A stretch of DNA of 64,000 nt from Streptomyces pactum (GTDB lineage Bacteria > Actinomycetota > Actinomycetes > Streptomycetales > Streptomycetaceae): assembly GCF_002005225.1 (NCBI RefSeq), contig NZ_CP019724.1, positions 2,792,501-2,856,500 of the forward strand. The letters are read 5' to 3'. Of the stretch, positions 15,593 to 23,398 are shown piece by piece. Position 1 is the first letter of the stretch, and every line of letters begins with the position of its first letter. The notes under the pieces were generated by a model. That model worked only from the letters and a program-made list of their open reading frames with translations. It was not told the DNA's origin and did not search any database. Both the position numbers and the translations under genes were made by a program.

Positions 15593-17011
15593 TCAGGTCG
15601 TGTACTGGTGCAGCCCCGGAATGTGGAGCGTGCCGCCGAACTGGCCGGCCTGGACGACCGTCACCTTCGTGAAGTAGATCAGCGGAATGTCGAGCGGCGG
15701 CGGGTTCTCCGGGTCGAAGGTGACCGGGATCAGCCCGAGCAGGTTGCCCGAGATGCTCTCGGTGTACATCACCGTCTTGCCGTCGCGGATCGTGGAGGTG
15801 GAGCCCTTGGCCGCCTGCACGTGGTACGTCTTGCCGGCCTGTTCGTCGTTGACCGTCTGGTGCAGGTCACCGATGTCGGTGCCGTTGGAGATGACGTACT
15901 TCAGCACCTTCTTGGTGCTGCCGTTGGCCGTTCTCACCTCGACGATGCCCTCGTAGACGGCGCCCTTCAGCAGCAGCGAGCTGGCGTTGAGGTACCACGG
16001 GTCGTCGGGCAGCGGCACCGTGTTGTCGACGCCGCCCTCCTTGTCCGTGGCGACCGGGCAGTCGTCGACGTCCGTGCCGGCGCTCTCGGAGGCGCTGGGG
16101 GTGGGCGACGCGGTGGCCTCACCGGCCGCCTCCTCCGCCTCCTCGGCCGCGTCGTCCGCCGATTCCGCGGTGTCCCCGGCCGCCCCGGACGCCGCGTCGG
16201 TCGGGTCCTCGACGGCGTCGTCCGCCGTGTCGGTGACCTTGTCGGTGGCCTCGTCGGTGGCCTCGCCCGTGTCCTTGCCGGTGGTCTCCTTTGCCGGGTC
16301 GGACGCGTCGTCGCCGGCGCCCTGGGACGCCGGCGCCGAGGGGGTCGGCGTAGGACTGGGGCTCTCCTCGGCCTTCTTGCCGCCGGTGAAGACGCCCTCG
16401 ATGGCGTCGCCGATGCCCTCCAGCACACCGCCGCCGGGCTCGGACGGGGACGGCTCCGCGGCGCCCTCGCCGGCCTCCTCCCCGCTCTGCGGCTCCTTGC
16501 TCCGCGACTCCTGCGACGCGGACGGGCTCGGGGCGGGGCTGGTCTCGTCGGCCGTGTCGGCCTCGTCGCCCGTGTCGCCCTCGTCGTCGGAACCTGAATC
16601 CGGCGAAGAGTGCTCACCCGTGCCCGCGTCCTTGCCCGAGTCCGAGTGGCCGGGCTCCGTCTCGTCGCCCTTGTCGTCGTCGGCCCCGTCGGTCGCCGAG
16701 GGCGACGGCGTGGGCGACGCGGAGGTGTCCTTCCCGGCGTCCTCCAGGGCAGCCACGCACTCCTTGTACTCCTCGGCCGTCAGGCTGTTGGAGGTCGGCG
16801 CGGCCGAGTCGTTGCCGTCGGCGAGGGCCAGCGTCGGCGTGAACCCCATCCCCATGAGGACGGCCGTGGGCATCGCCGCCAGGGCTATCGCCTTCCCGGC
16901 CGGCATGTGGAACCTCGTGAACAACGGCTTCTTGGGTGCCGCGTGGCGCGGCCCGGTTCTCACACGGGACGACTCCACGTCAGTCCCGCGGGTCACCTCG
17001 TCAGCCGGCAC
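15593..17011 (-). CDS. Secreted acidic low-complexity protein of the DUF6230/DUF6114 operon
   Basis: A 472-residue protein. A basic N-terminus is followed by a hydrophobic export segment (KAIALAAMPTAVLMGMGFTPTLALA, residues about 57-81). Then come about 230 residues rich in Ser, Asp, Glu, Thr, Pro and Ala. The C-terminal about 150 residues look like a folded beta domain (SSLLLKGAVYEGIVEVRT, TYHVQAAKG, IYFTKVTVVQAGQFGG). The GTG at 17011 is chosen for its GGGAGG site; it overlaps the DUF6114 gene by 11 nt. Annotations naming such proteins hydrogenase-expression factors have no basis visible here. Function unknown; a cell-surface role is inferred. Confidence 0.75.
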   Translation of the reverse strand: MPADEVTRGTDVESSRVRTGPRHAAPKKPLFTRFHMPAGKAIALAAMPTAVLMGMGFTPTLALADGNDSAAPTSNSLTAEEYKECVAALEDAGKDTSASPTPSPSATDGADDDKGDETEPGHSDSGKDAGTGEHSSPDSGSDDEGDTGDEADTADETSPAPSPSASQESRSKEPQSGEEAGEGAAEPSPSEPGGGVLEGIGDAIEGVFTGGKKAEESPSPTPTPSAPASQGAGDDASDPAKETTGKDTGEATDEATDKVTDTADDAVEDPTDAASGAAGDTAESADDAAEEAEEAAGEATASPTPSASESAGTDVDDCPVATDKEGGVDNTVPLPDDPWYLNASSLLLKGAVYEGIVEVRTANGSTKKVLKYVISNGTDIGDLHQTVNDEQAGKTYHVQAAKGSTSTIRDGKTVMYTESISGNLLGLIPVTFDPENPPPLDIPLIYFTKVTVVQAGQFGGTLHIPGLHQYTT

Positions 17012-17621
17012 TGTGCCTCCCGTTCGCCCCGTTGGCCGGGCTCGTTCCTGACAGGTCATTCGGATCGTCCGCCCCGTCCCGCGGCTGCGGGATCGTGGCG
17101 TCGGGCACCGGCGTCGCGGGCGCCGAGGCGCCGGGCACGGTGGTTCCGGGCACGATGGTTGCGGGGGCCACGCCCTCGGGCGCGTCGCCCGTTCCCTTGC
17201 CCTCCACCGGCGGCTCGGCCCGCGGCGGCTCACCCGGCACCCACGACACGGCCATCGCCCCGCCGATCAGGGAGAGCAGGAAGCCGATGAAGAAGCCGCC
17301 GAGGTTGGACACGGGGATGGACACCAGCGCCAGCAGGATCGCCGCCACGCCCGCGAAGACCCGGACGTGCTTCTGGAACCACAGGCTGACGCCCAGGACG
17401 ACCAGCAGCACACCGATGATCAGGGACCCGGCGCCCGCGGTGGTGGCCATCGCCAGCGTCAGGTGCCCGATCTGGAGATTCGCGTACGGGAAGTAGGCGA
17501 TGGGGAGTCCGCCGAGCGCGACGAACAGGCCGGCCCAGAACGGCCGCGCGCCTCGCCAGGCACGGAACTGCAGCCTCCGGCGGGTGAACTGGCCGGCTGC
17601 GACAGGAGTCTCGGCGCTCAT
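17001..17621 (-). CDS. DUF6114 integral membrane protein
   Basis: A 206-residue protein with a basic cytosolic start (FTRRRLQFRAWRGARPFWAG), four closely packed transmembrane helices between about residues 28 and 125, and a Pro/Ala/Gly-rich cytosolic or external tail. This agrees with the family known as DUF6114. It is the middle gene of a three-gene minus-strand operon with DUF6230 and the acidic secreted protein; the three are found together in streptomycetes as far as I recall. Function unknown. Confidence 0.75.
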   Translation of the reverse strand: MSAETPVAAGQFTRRRLQFRAWRGARPFWAGLFVALGGLPIAYFPYANLQIGHLTLAMATTAGAGSLIIGVLLVVLGVSLWFQKHVRVFAGVAAILLALVSIPVSNLGGFFIGFLLSLIGGAMAVSWVPGEPPRAEPPVEGKGTGDAPEGVAPATIVPGTTVPGASAPATPVPDATIPQPRDGADDPNDLSGTSPANGANGRHSAG

Positions 17622-17738
17622 GGAAAACAGCTCCCTGGTACGGCTTTGCTGTGGTGGAGATGTGGGCCGCGGGTGAAGGCACGGCCGGGGAGTGGACGGG
17701 CGGGGGTGCCACCGGCTCCCCCGCCCGTCAGCGAGTGC

Positions 17739-18371
17739 TTAGTAGCACTCCTTGACACCCTTGGACAGCGACATCTTCAGTCCGCTGAGCTTGAAGGTTC
17801 CGGCAGTGGTGGCCCACGCCGTCTGCTTCACGTTGGTCAGCGTGGCCGAGTCGGCCTGCTGCGCGAATCCGAACGGGTTCGCGGTGTCGCCCTTCTTGAT
17901 GCCGGGACCCTTGCTGGCGTCCTTGGCGGCCACACCGATGTCGATGCCGCGGAAGGTGGCATCGGCCTCGAGTTCCTCGACGTCGATGTACAGGTTCTGC
18001 GCCTCGACCGGCTTGTCGCCGCCGCCGGCCTTCAACATGAGGCTGACCGAGCCGATCAGCGGGATGTCCGGGGTGACCACGGACTGGCACATGTTCTTGA
18101 TCGACGCGGACTTGAACGCCGAGACGGCGACGGGGTGAGCCGTCTTCTTGCCGTCGAGCGTGTAGCCCGAGTCGATCGCCCCGTACTGGGAGAAGCCCGT
18201 ACCGTCGAGCCGGTCCGCCGTCACCTTGAACGACTGACCGGAGACGCTGAACGACGCGGCCAGGGCACCCTGCCCCAGCGCGACGCCTATCGCAGCCGTG
18301 GCGGCCACGCTGGGCACCATCACCACAGCGAACCGCTTCCATCTGGTCCCGCCACGCACCTGGGACTCCAT
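17739..18371 (-). CDS. DUF6230 exported protein
   Basis: A 210-residue protein with a basic start, an export helix (RFAVVMVPSVAATAAIGVALGQGALA, about 13-38) and a beta-rich exported domain. Two cysteines (CQSVV and the C-terminal KECY) may form a disulfide. The ATG at 18371 has GGAGG upstream. It resembles DUF6230, sometimes labelled cholesterol esterase without catalytic evidence; I see no GxSxG motif. It is the first gene of the operon and has a long upstream region. Confidence 0.75.
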   Translation of the reverse strand: MESQVRGGTRWKRFAVVMVPSVAATAAIGVALGQGALAASFSVSGQSFKVTADRLDGTGFSQYGAIDSGYTLDGKKTAHPVAVSAFKSASIKNMCQSVVTPDIPLIGSVSLMLKAGGGDKPVEAQNLYIDVEELEADATFRGIDIGVAAKDASKGPGIKKGDTANPFGFAQQADSATLTNVKQTAWATTAGTFKLSGLKMSLSKGVKECY

Positions 18372-18750
18372 ATTTCCTCCTTCTCGGACGTACATCTCCT
18401 GGCCTCGGCCTGCCCCCGGGATCGGCGGCTCGGCCTGGCAGGGATGGGAGAAGTGCTACGTCCTCGGGAAGGAGAGCGCCCGCGCTCGGCGGCACGTACA
18501 ACGCGCCCGAATCACCGGCGATCACCCCCGAGCGACAACCACTGGTCGCGCCTGACACGATCACGCACAACCCTGCTGGACAGGCTTCGCCGGTGGGCGA
18601 AGACCCCCCTGCCCAAGAGCCGGCTCCACTGCCGCCGGCTCTGCTCGGTGGGGACCCAGGAACCCCCGCGACCCGACTGGCTTTCGGGGTACGGGAATGG
18701 ACCGAGCGTCGCCGATCGTGGTGCATTCTCGCCGCCGACACAAGGGGGTT

Positions 18751-18768
18751 CGTTACTCACTAGTAACG
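18751..18768. promoter_or_regulatory. TTACT-type palindrome, candidate operator
   Basis: CGTTACT-cact-AGTAACG has perfect 7-bp arms. A related palindrome, TTACTGGCAGTAA, occurs at 18883-18895. The shared TTACT/AGTAA half-site suggests two binding sites for one regulator, about 130 bp apart, upstream of the DUF6230 operon. Confidence 0.45.
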
Positions 18769-18882
18769 GCCGGATGACCGCGGGGCGACGCACGGGGCCC
18801 GAACGGCGACGCTCGGTGTGCCATGAAGGCGGAACAAAACAATTGATCGCTGGACAGAATCCGACAGATCGACGACGGTGAC

Positions 18883-18895
18883 TTACTGGCAGTAA
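18883..18895. promoter_or_regulatory. Second TTACT-type palindrome
   Basis: TTACTGGCAGTAA is a perfect odd palindrome with 6-bp arms, the same half-site as the one at 18751-18768. It is immediately next to the large hairpin at 18898-18935. Confidence 0.45.
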
Positions 18896-18897
18896 CA

Positions 18898-18935
18898 GCG
18901 GCCGCGATTGCCAAGATTTGGCAAAGCGCGGCCGC
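18898..18935. terminator. Long imperfect hairpin with duplicated NotI-like ends
   Basis: The inner stem TTGCCAA/TTGGCAA (18908-18924, 3-nt loop) is flanked by GCGGCCGCG and CGCGGCCGC outer arms, giving a nearly continuous stem of about 16 bp with one bulge. It may be a second terminator for the thioredoxin gene or an operator. The type label is a guess. Confidence 0.45.
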
Positions 18936-18978
18936 ACTGACGTCCCGTCGACTGCTCTTTCACTCGGGCACCACGCGG

Positions 18979-18999
18979 CCGGCGGTCGGCGACCGCCGG
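18979..18999. terminator. Terminator of the thioredoxin-TPR gene
   Basis: CCGGCGGTC and GACCGCCGG pair perfectly with a GGC loop, 22 nt downstream of the stop codon of the minus-strand thioredoxin gene. Confidence 0.7.
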
Positions 19000-19020
19000 C
19001 GAAGCGGGCCCGGAGCGCCC

Positions 19021-19998
19021 CTAGAACAGGGCGCGAGCCAGCGCCCTGCGCGCCGCGGCGACCCGCGGATCGTCGGCGCCGACCACCTCGAACAGCTCCA
19101 GCAGCCGCAGCCGTACGGCGTTCCGGTCGTCCCCGGCCGTGCGGCGCACCGTGTCGATGAGGCGCCCGAAGGCGTCCTCCACGTGACCGCCCACCAGATC
19201 CAGGTCGGCGGCGGCGATCTGCGCCTGGGCGTCACCGGGCTTGTCGGCCGCGTCCTGGCGGACCCGCTGCGGGTCGGCGTCCTGCACGCGCTGGAGCAAC
19301 TCCGCCTGGGCCAGACCCAGTTTGGCCTCCGTGTTGCCCGGGTCCTCGCCGAGCACGTTCTTGTACGACTGGACGGCTCCCGCCAGGTCGCCCGCGTCCA
19401 GCGCCTGCACGGCGGCCTCGAGGGCGGCGTCGTGCGGACCGGCCGGGCGCTCGGGGGCGGCCGCGGGCCGGTCCCCCGGCTCCGCCTCGGCGTCGACGGC
19501 GAGACCGGTCAGGCCGAAGCGCTCCTCGGCGACCTGCACCAACTGGTCCAGGGTCTGACGGATCTGCGCCTCGCCGGCGGCGCCCTGGAAGAGCGGCAGC
19601 GCCTGTCCGGCGACGACCGCGAACACGGCCGGGATGCCCTGGACACCGAACTGCTGCATCAGCATCTGGTTGGCGTCGACGTCGATCTTCGCGAGGACGA
19701 AGCGACCGTTGTACTCGACGGCGAGCCGCTCGAGCACCGGGCTCAACTGCTTGCAGGGCTCGCACCATTCGGCCCAGAAGTCGATGACGACCGGGACCTC
19801 GGTGGACCGCTGCAGGACATCGCTCTCGAAGCGGGCCTCGTCGACGTCGATGACGAGATCGGCCGGGGAGACGGCGCCCGTCCCACCCTGCCGGGCCGCC
19901 TCGGCGCGAGCCTGCTCCGCCTTCGCCTTGGCCTCCTGGGCCGCCTTCACCGCGGCGAGGTCGACGACCCCGCTCATGGACATGTTCCGTGGCTGCAT
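19021..19998 (-). CDS. Thioredoxin-domain protein with C-terminal TPR (CnoX/YbbN-like)
   Basis: A 325-residue cytosolic protein. An Ala/Lys/Glu-rich helical N-terminus (10-40) leads into a thioredoxin domain (about 50-155) with W78-C-E-P-C82. The C-terminal half carries tetratricopeptide-like helices (ALEAAVQALDAGDLAGAVQSYKNVL and following). This architecture matches the YbbN/CnoX group of redox-linked co-chaperones. The two-cysteine active site suggests oxidoreductase competence, unlike E. coli CnoX. The ATG at 19998 has GGGGAGG upstream. It is a single-gene unit as far as visible. Confidence 0.85.
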   Translation of the reverse strand: MQPRNMSMSGVVDLAAVKAAQEAKAKAEQARAEAARQGGTGAVSPADLVIDVDEARFESDVLQRSTEVPVVIDFWAEWCEPCKQLSPVLERLAVEYNGRFVLAKIDVDANQMLMQQFGVQGIPAVFAVVAGQALPLFQGAAGEAQIRQTLDQLVQVAEERFGLTGLAVDAEAEPGDRPAAAPERPAGPHDAALEAAVQALDAGDLAGAVQSYKNVLGEDPGNTEAKLGLAQAELLQRVQDADPQRVRQDAADKPGDAQAQIAAADLDLVGGHVEDAFGRLIDTVRRTAGDDRNAVRLRLLELFEVVGADDPRVAAARRALARALF

Positions 19999-20179
19999 GG
20001 GCCTATCCTCCCCCGTACTCCGCGCGTGCGTGAAAAGCGGGTCGAAAGCCCGCTCTGAAGTGTGGTGCCGGCGCCGGGTCCCCACCCACGCCCGTGGTCG
20101 TCGCTGGGGCACGGGCGGGCCCGTGCTTTCGCTACGACCCGTAGCGTAATGCCACGAGGGGCCGCGGGAACACCCCTCT

Positions 20180-20199
20180 CCCGTGATCTCCCTCACGGG
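20180..20199. promoter_or_regulatory. Inverted repeat upstream of the tetR gene
   Basis: CCCGTGA-N6-TCACGGG, perfect 7-bp arms, lies 34 bp before the tetR ATG. Its size and place suit a TetR autoregulatory operator; binding is inferred. Confidence 0.45.
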
Positions 20200-20232
20200 G
20201 GCTCGCGGTTACCCGCCGGTTAAGGTCGGGGA

Positions 20233-20880
20233 ATGCAGAGCAGCACCCCCGCCGGCCGTACCGGGCGCCCGCGCAGCGCCGCGGCGGACACCGCGATCCT
20301 GGCCGCGACGCGGGCGGCCCTGGTCGACCTGGGCTGGTCGAAGCTCACCCTGGGAGACGTGGCCACGCGGGCGGGGGTTGCCAAGACGACGCTCTACCGC
20401 CGCTGGGCGGGCAAGAACGAGCTGGTGGTCGACGCGGTAGCCGAGCTTTTCGACGAACTCCGGCTTCCCGACCGCGGCTCCCTGGCCGCCGACATCGAGG
20501 GCGTGGTGCTCCAGTTCGCGGCGATCCTGGCCCGCCCGGAGGCCAGGAGCGGCCTGATGGCGGTGGTCGCCGAGTCCACGCGAGACGACGCCTTGCGGGA
20601 GCGCATCCGCGCGTCGATCGTCGAGCGTCAGAAGCGCCTGGTGCTGGAGGGCAGGGCCCGCGCCCAGGCGCGCGGCGAGCTGCCCCCCGAGACCGACCCG
20701 GCCGAGGCCGCCCGCACCGCGGATCTGATCTTCGACGTGGTGGCGGGGGCGGTGGTTCACCGCACCCTGGTCAGCGCGGAACCGGCGGACGGGGAATGGG
20801 TGCGGGGCCTCACGCGGGTACTGCTGTGGGGCCTGAGCGCCCAGCCGCCCGAGCCCTCCGGTGGGTGGCCTCCCGGCTGA
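20233..20880 (+). CDS. TetR-family transcriptional regulator
   Basis: A 215-residue repressor. The N-terminal helix-turn-helix domain (about 20-65) reads AALVDLGWSKLTLGDVATRAGVAKTTLYRRW, the TetR signature. The C-terminal ligand domain is helical and resembles the TetR_C_16-like group. It is convergent with icmA, with the repeat array between them, and divergent from the thioredoxin gene. Effector and targets are unknown; the thioredoxin gene and itself are the nearest candidates. Confidence 0.9.
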   Translation: MQSSTPAGRTGRPRSAAADTAILAATRAALVDLGWSKLTLGDVATRAGVAKTTLYRRWAGKNELVVDAVAELFDELRLPDRGSLAADIEGVVLQFAAILARPEARSGLMAVVAESTRDDALRERIRASIVERQKRLVLEGRARAQARGELPPETDPAEAARTADLIFDVVAGAVVHRTLVSAEPADGEWVRGLTRVLLWGLSAQPPEPSGGWPPG

Positions 20881-20896
20881 CGGCGGGGTGACGGGC

Positions 20897-21140
20897 GGCC
20901 TCCCTGCCGACCGAACCGGGTGGCAGGTGGCCTCCCTGCCGACCGAACCGGGTGGCAGGTGGCCTCCCTGCCGACCGAACCGGGTGGCAGGTGGCCTCCC
21001 TGCCGACCGAACCGGGTGGCAGGTGGCCTCCCTGCCGACGAATCCGGGTGACAGACGGCTCCTCAGCCGACCGAACCGGGTGACGGGTCCCCCGGCCGAC
21101 CGAGCCCAGTGACGGTGCCCCGGCCGACCGAGCCGTCCGG
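20897..21140. repeat. 32-bp tandem repeat array able to form hairpins
   Basis: Four perfect 32-bp units run from 20897 to 21024, each starting GGCCTCCCTGCCGACCGAAC. Degenerate copies continue to about 21140. Within each junction, GGCAGG and CCTGCC can pair across about 7 nt, so the transcript would form a row of hairpins. The array fills the 326-bp space between the convergent tetR and icmA genes. Confidence 0.9.
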
Positions 21141-21182
21141 CGCGTGGACACGGGCCGGGGGCCAGGGGCGAAGCCTCCGGCT

Positions 21183-21206
21183 GCGCCCCGCACCGGCGCG
21201 GGGCGC
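21183..21206 (-). terminator. icmA terminator hairpin
   Basis: GCGCCCCGC and GCGGGGCGC pair perfectly around ACCGGC. The stem starts directly after the icmA TAG stop, so it probably ends that transcript. Confidence 0.65.
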
Positions 21207-22907
21207 CTAGAACCCCGCCGGTTCCGTGTACACCCCCCACTCGTCCCGCAGCACCCCGCAGATCTCGCCGAGGGTGGCCTCGGCGCGTACCGCGTCCAGC
21301 ATCGGCGCGATCATGTTGCCGCCGGAACGGGCCGCGGCGAGCATGGCGTCCAGGGCGGCGCGCACCGCCGTGTCGTCGCGGGCGGCCTTGCGGTCGCCGA
21401 GGACCCGCACCTGCTCGCGCTCCACCTCGTGGCTGACCCGCAGGATCTCCAGGTCGCCTGTGACGGAGCCGGTGTGCACGTTGACGCCGACGACCTTCTT
21501 GTCGTCCTTCTCCAGGGCCTGCTGGTACCGGAAGGCGGACTCGGCGATCTCGCCGGTGAACCAGCCGTCCTCGATGCCGCGCAGGATGCCGGAGGTCATC
21601 GGCCCGATGGGGTGCCGCCCGTCGGGGTGGGCGCGCAGGCCCCGTTCCTTGATCTGCTCGAAGATCTTCTCCGCGTCGGCCTCGATCCGGTCCGTGAGCT
21701 GCTCGACGAACCAGGAACCGCCCAGCGGGTCGGCGACGTTGGCGACGCCGGTCTCCTCCATCAGCACCTGCTGGGTGCGCAGGGCGATCTCCGCGGCCTG
21801 CTCGCTCGGCAGCGCGAGGGTCTCGTCCAGGGCGTTGGTGTGCAGGGAGTTCGTCCCGCCGAGCACCGCCGCCAGCGCCTCCACCGCCGTACGCACCACG
21901 TTGTTGTACGGCTGCTGGGCGGTGAGCGAGACACCGGCGGTCTGCGTGTGGAAGCGCAGCCACTGCGCCTTGTCGGACTTCGCGCCGTACACGTCCCGCA
22001 TCCAGCGGGCCCAGATGCGCCGGGCCGCACGGAACTTGGCGATCTCCTCGAAGAAGTCGAGGTGCGCGTCGAAGAAGAAGGAGAGGCCCGGCGCGAACCG
22101 GTCGACGTCCAGGCCGCGCGACAGGCCCAGCTCCACGTACCCGAAGCCGTCCGCCAGCGTGTACGCCAGCTCCTGCGCGGCCGTCGCGCCCGCCTCGCGG
22201 ATGTGGTAACCGGAGACCGACAGCGGCTTGTAGTCGGGGATGCCGGCCGCGCAGTACTCCATCAGGTCGCCGATCAGGCGCAGGTGCGGCTCGGGCTGGA
22301 AGAGCCACTCCTTCTGGGCGATGTACTCCTTGAAGATGTCGGTCTGGAGCGTGCCGTTGAGTACGGACGCGTCCACGCCCTGCCGTTCGGCGGCGACCAG
22401 GTACATGCAGAACACGGGCACGGCCGGCCCGCTGATCGTCATGGAGGTCGTCACGTCCCCGAGCGGGATGTCCTTGAACAGCACCTCCATGTCGGCGGCC
22501 GAGTCGATGGCCACGCCGCAGTGCCCGACCTCGCCGAGCGAGCGCGGGTCGTCGGAGTCGCGGCCCATCAGCGTCGGCATGTCGAAGGCGACCGAGAGCC
22601 CGCCCCCGCCGTTGCGGAGGATCATCTTGTAGCGCTCGTTGGTCTGCTCGGCGTTCCCGAAGCCGGCGAACTGGCGGATGGTCCAGGTCCGCCCTCGGTA
22701 GCCGGTCGGATGGAGGCCGCGGGTGAAGGGGTACTCCCCCGGCCAGCCGATCCGCTCGAAGCCCTCGTAGGCGTCCCCGGGCCTGGGCCCGTACACCGGC
22801 TCCACGGGATCACCGGAGAGCGTGGTGAAGTCCGCGTCGCGCTTGCGCGCCGCGTCGTACCGGGCCTGCCAGCGAAGGCGGCCCTCCTCTATGGCGTGAG
22901 CGTCCAT
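21207..22907 (-). CDS. icmA: Isobutyryl-CoA mutase large subunit
   Basis: A 566-residue substrate-binding subunit of a coenzyme-B12-dependent acyl-CoA mutase that interconverts isobutyryl-CoA and n-butyryl-CoA. It is a TIM barrel without the C-terminal B12 domain found in full methylmalonyl-CoA mutases, and has the exact length known for IcmA. Phe80 (TIRQFAGFG) and Gln198 (KEYIAQKEW) replace the Tyr and Arg that define methylmalonyl-CoA mutase, which directly supports the isobutyryl-CoA assignment. The small B12-binding partner (icmB) is not next to it. The ATG at 22907 has a GAGGGT site. Confidence 0.93.
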   Translation of the reverse strand: MDAHAIEEGRLRWQARYDAARKRDADFTTLSGDPVEPVYGPRPGDAYEGFERIGWPGEYPFTRGLHPTGYRGRTWTIRQFAGFGNAEQTNERYKMILRNGGGGLSVAFDMPTLMGRDSDDPRSLGEVGHCGVAIDSAADMEVLFKDIPLGDVTTSMTISGPAVPVFCMYLVAAERQGVDASVLNGTLQTDIFKEYIAQKEWLFQPEPHLRLIGDLMEYCAAGIPDYKPLSVSGYHIREAGATAAQELAYTLADGFGYVELGLSRGLDVDRFAPGLSFFFDAHLDFFEEIAKFRAARRIWARWMRDVYGAKSDKAQWLRFHTQTAGVSLTAQQPYNNVVRTAVEALAAVLGGTNSLHTNALDETLALPSEQAAEIALRTQQVLMEETGVANVADPLGGSWFVEQLTDRIEADAEKIFEQIKERGLRAHPDGRHPIGPMTSGILRGIEDGWFTGEIAESAFRYQQALEKDDKKVVGVNVHTGSVTGDLEILRVSHEVEREQVRVLGDRKAARDDTAVRAALDAMLAAARSGGNMIAPMLDAVRAEATLGEICGVLRDEWGVYTEPAGF

Positions 22908-23000
22908 ACCCTCGAATTTACTAGGACGTCCAAGTAAATGTCGATGGGGGACCGCCGTACGGGTGTCCGGACGGCGGGGAGGGGGCCCGGGAGGAGCCGG

Positions 23001-23342
23001 TTACGCCTTGGCGGGAGCGGGCGCCTCGGCCGCGGCGGCCTTGGTGTCCAGCTCCTGGCTGATCTTGCGCTCCACGAAGAACGCGGCGGTCGGGATGGTC
23101 CCGGCCAGCAGCACCCACAACTGCTTGCTGACCTTCCACTTCGCCTTGGCGCCCAGGTCGAAGGCGAAGACGAGGTAGACGACGTACAGCCAGCCGTGCG
23201 CGATGCTGACGATGCGGGTGAAGTCGGCGGCACCGTCCATGTCCAGCAGGTACTTGGCGATCATGCCGAGGCAGAGCAGGATCAGCAGCACACCGGTGAC
23301 GTACGCCATGACCCGGTAGCGGGTCAGCACGCTCTTTTTCAT
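23001..23342 (-). CDS. DUF3817 membrane protein (first copy)
   Basis: A 113-residue protein with a short basic start, three predicted transmembrane helices (RVMAYVTGVLLILLCLGMIAK; HGWLYVVYLVFAFDL; LWVLLAGTIPTAAFFVE) and an Ala/Glu/Pro tail. This pattern is the DUF3817 family, small integral membrane proteins of unknown role. It lies 57 bp downstream of a MarR gene in the same direction, so co-transcription is likely. A second paralogue is 1 kb away. Confidence 0.8.
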   Translation of the reverse strand: MKKSVLTRYRVMAYVTGVLLILLCLGMIAKYLLDMDGAADFTRIVSIAHGWLYVVYLVFAFDLGAKAKWKVSKQLWVLLAGTIPTAAFFVERKISQELDTKAAAAEAPAPAKA

Positions 23343-23398
23343 GCGTACGAGCGTAACCGTCCGTTTCGCGCGATCTTCGAGCGGGCCCGGCGACCCGC

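Larger units (their letters stand above)
18372..19020. other. 649-bp non-coding region upstream of the DUF6230 operon
   Basis: No convincing gene is present; the only ORF of any length (minus strand, 18512-18937) has an Arg/Ser-rich sequence with no domain-like pattern. The region is less GC-rich than its surroundings and holds several palindromes and hairpins, listed separately. It probably carries the promoter and distal control sites of the DUF6230 operon plus the terminator of the thioredoxin gene. Confidence 0.6.

Noticed and set aside
18512..18937. Minus-strand ORF in the DUF6230 upstream region
   Set aside because: Arg/Ser-rich, no ribosome site, covers palindromes; codon bias is not that of a Streptomyces gene.
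20897..21140. CRISPR array
   Set aside because: The 32-bp units are contiguous, with no unique spacers and no cas genes near; it is a simple tandem repeat.
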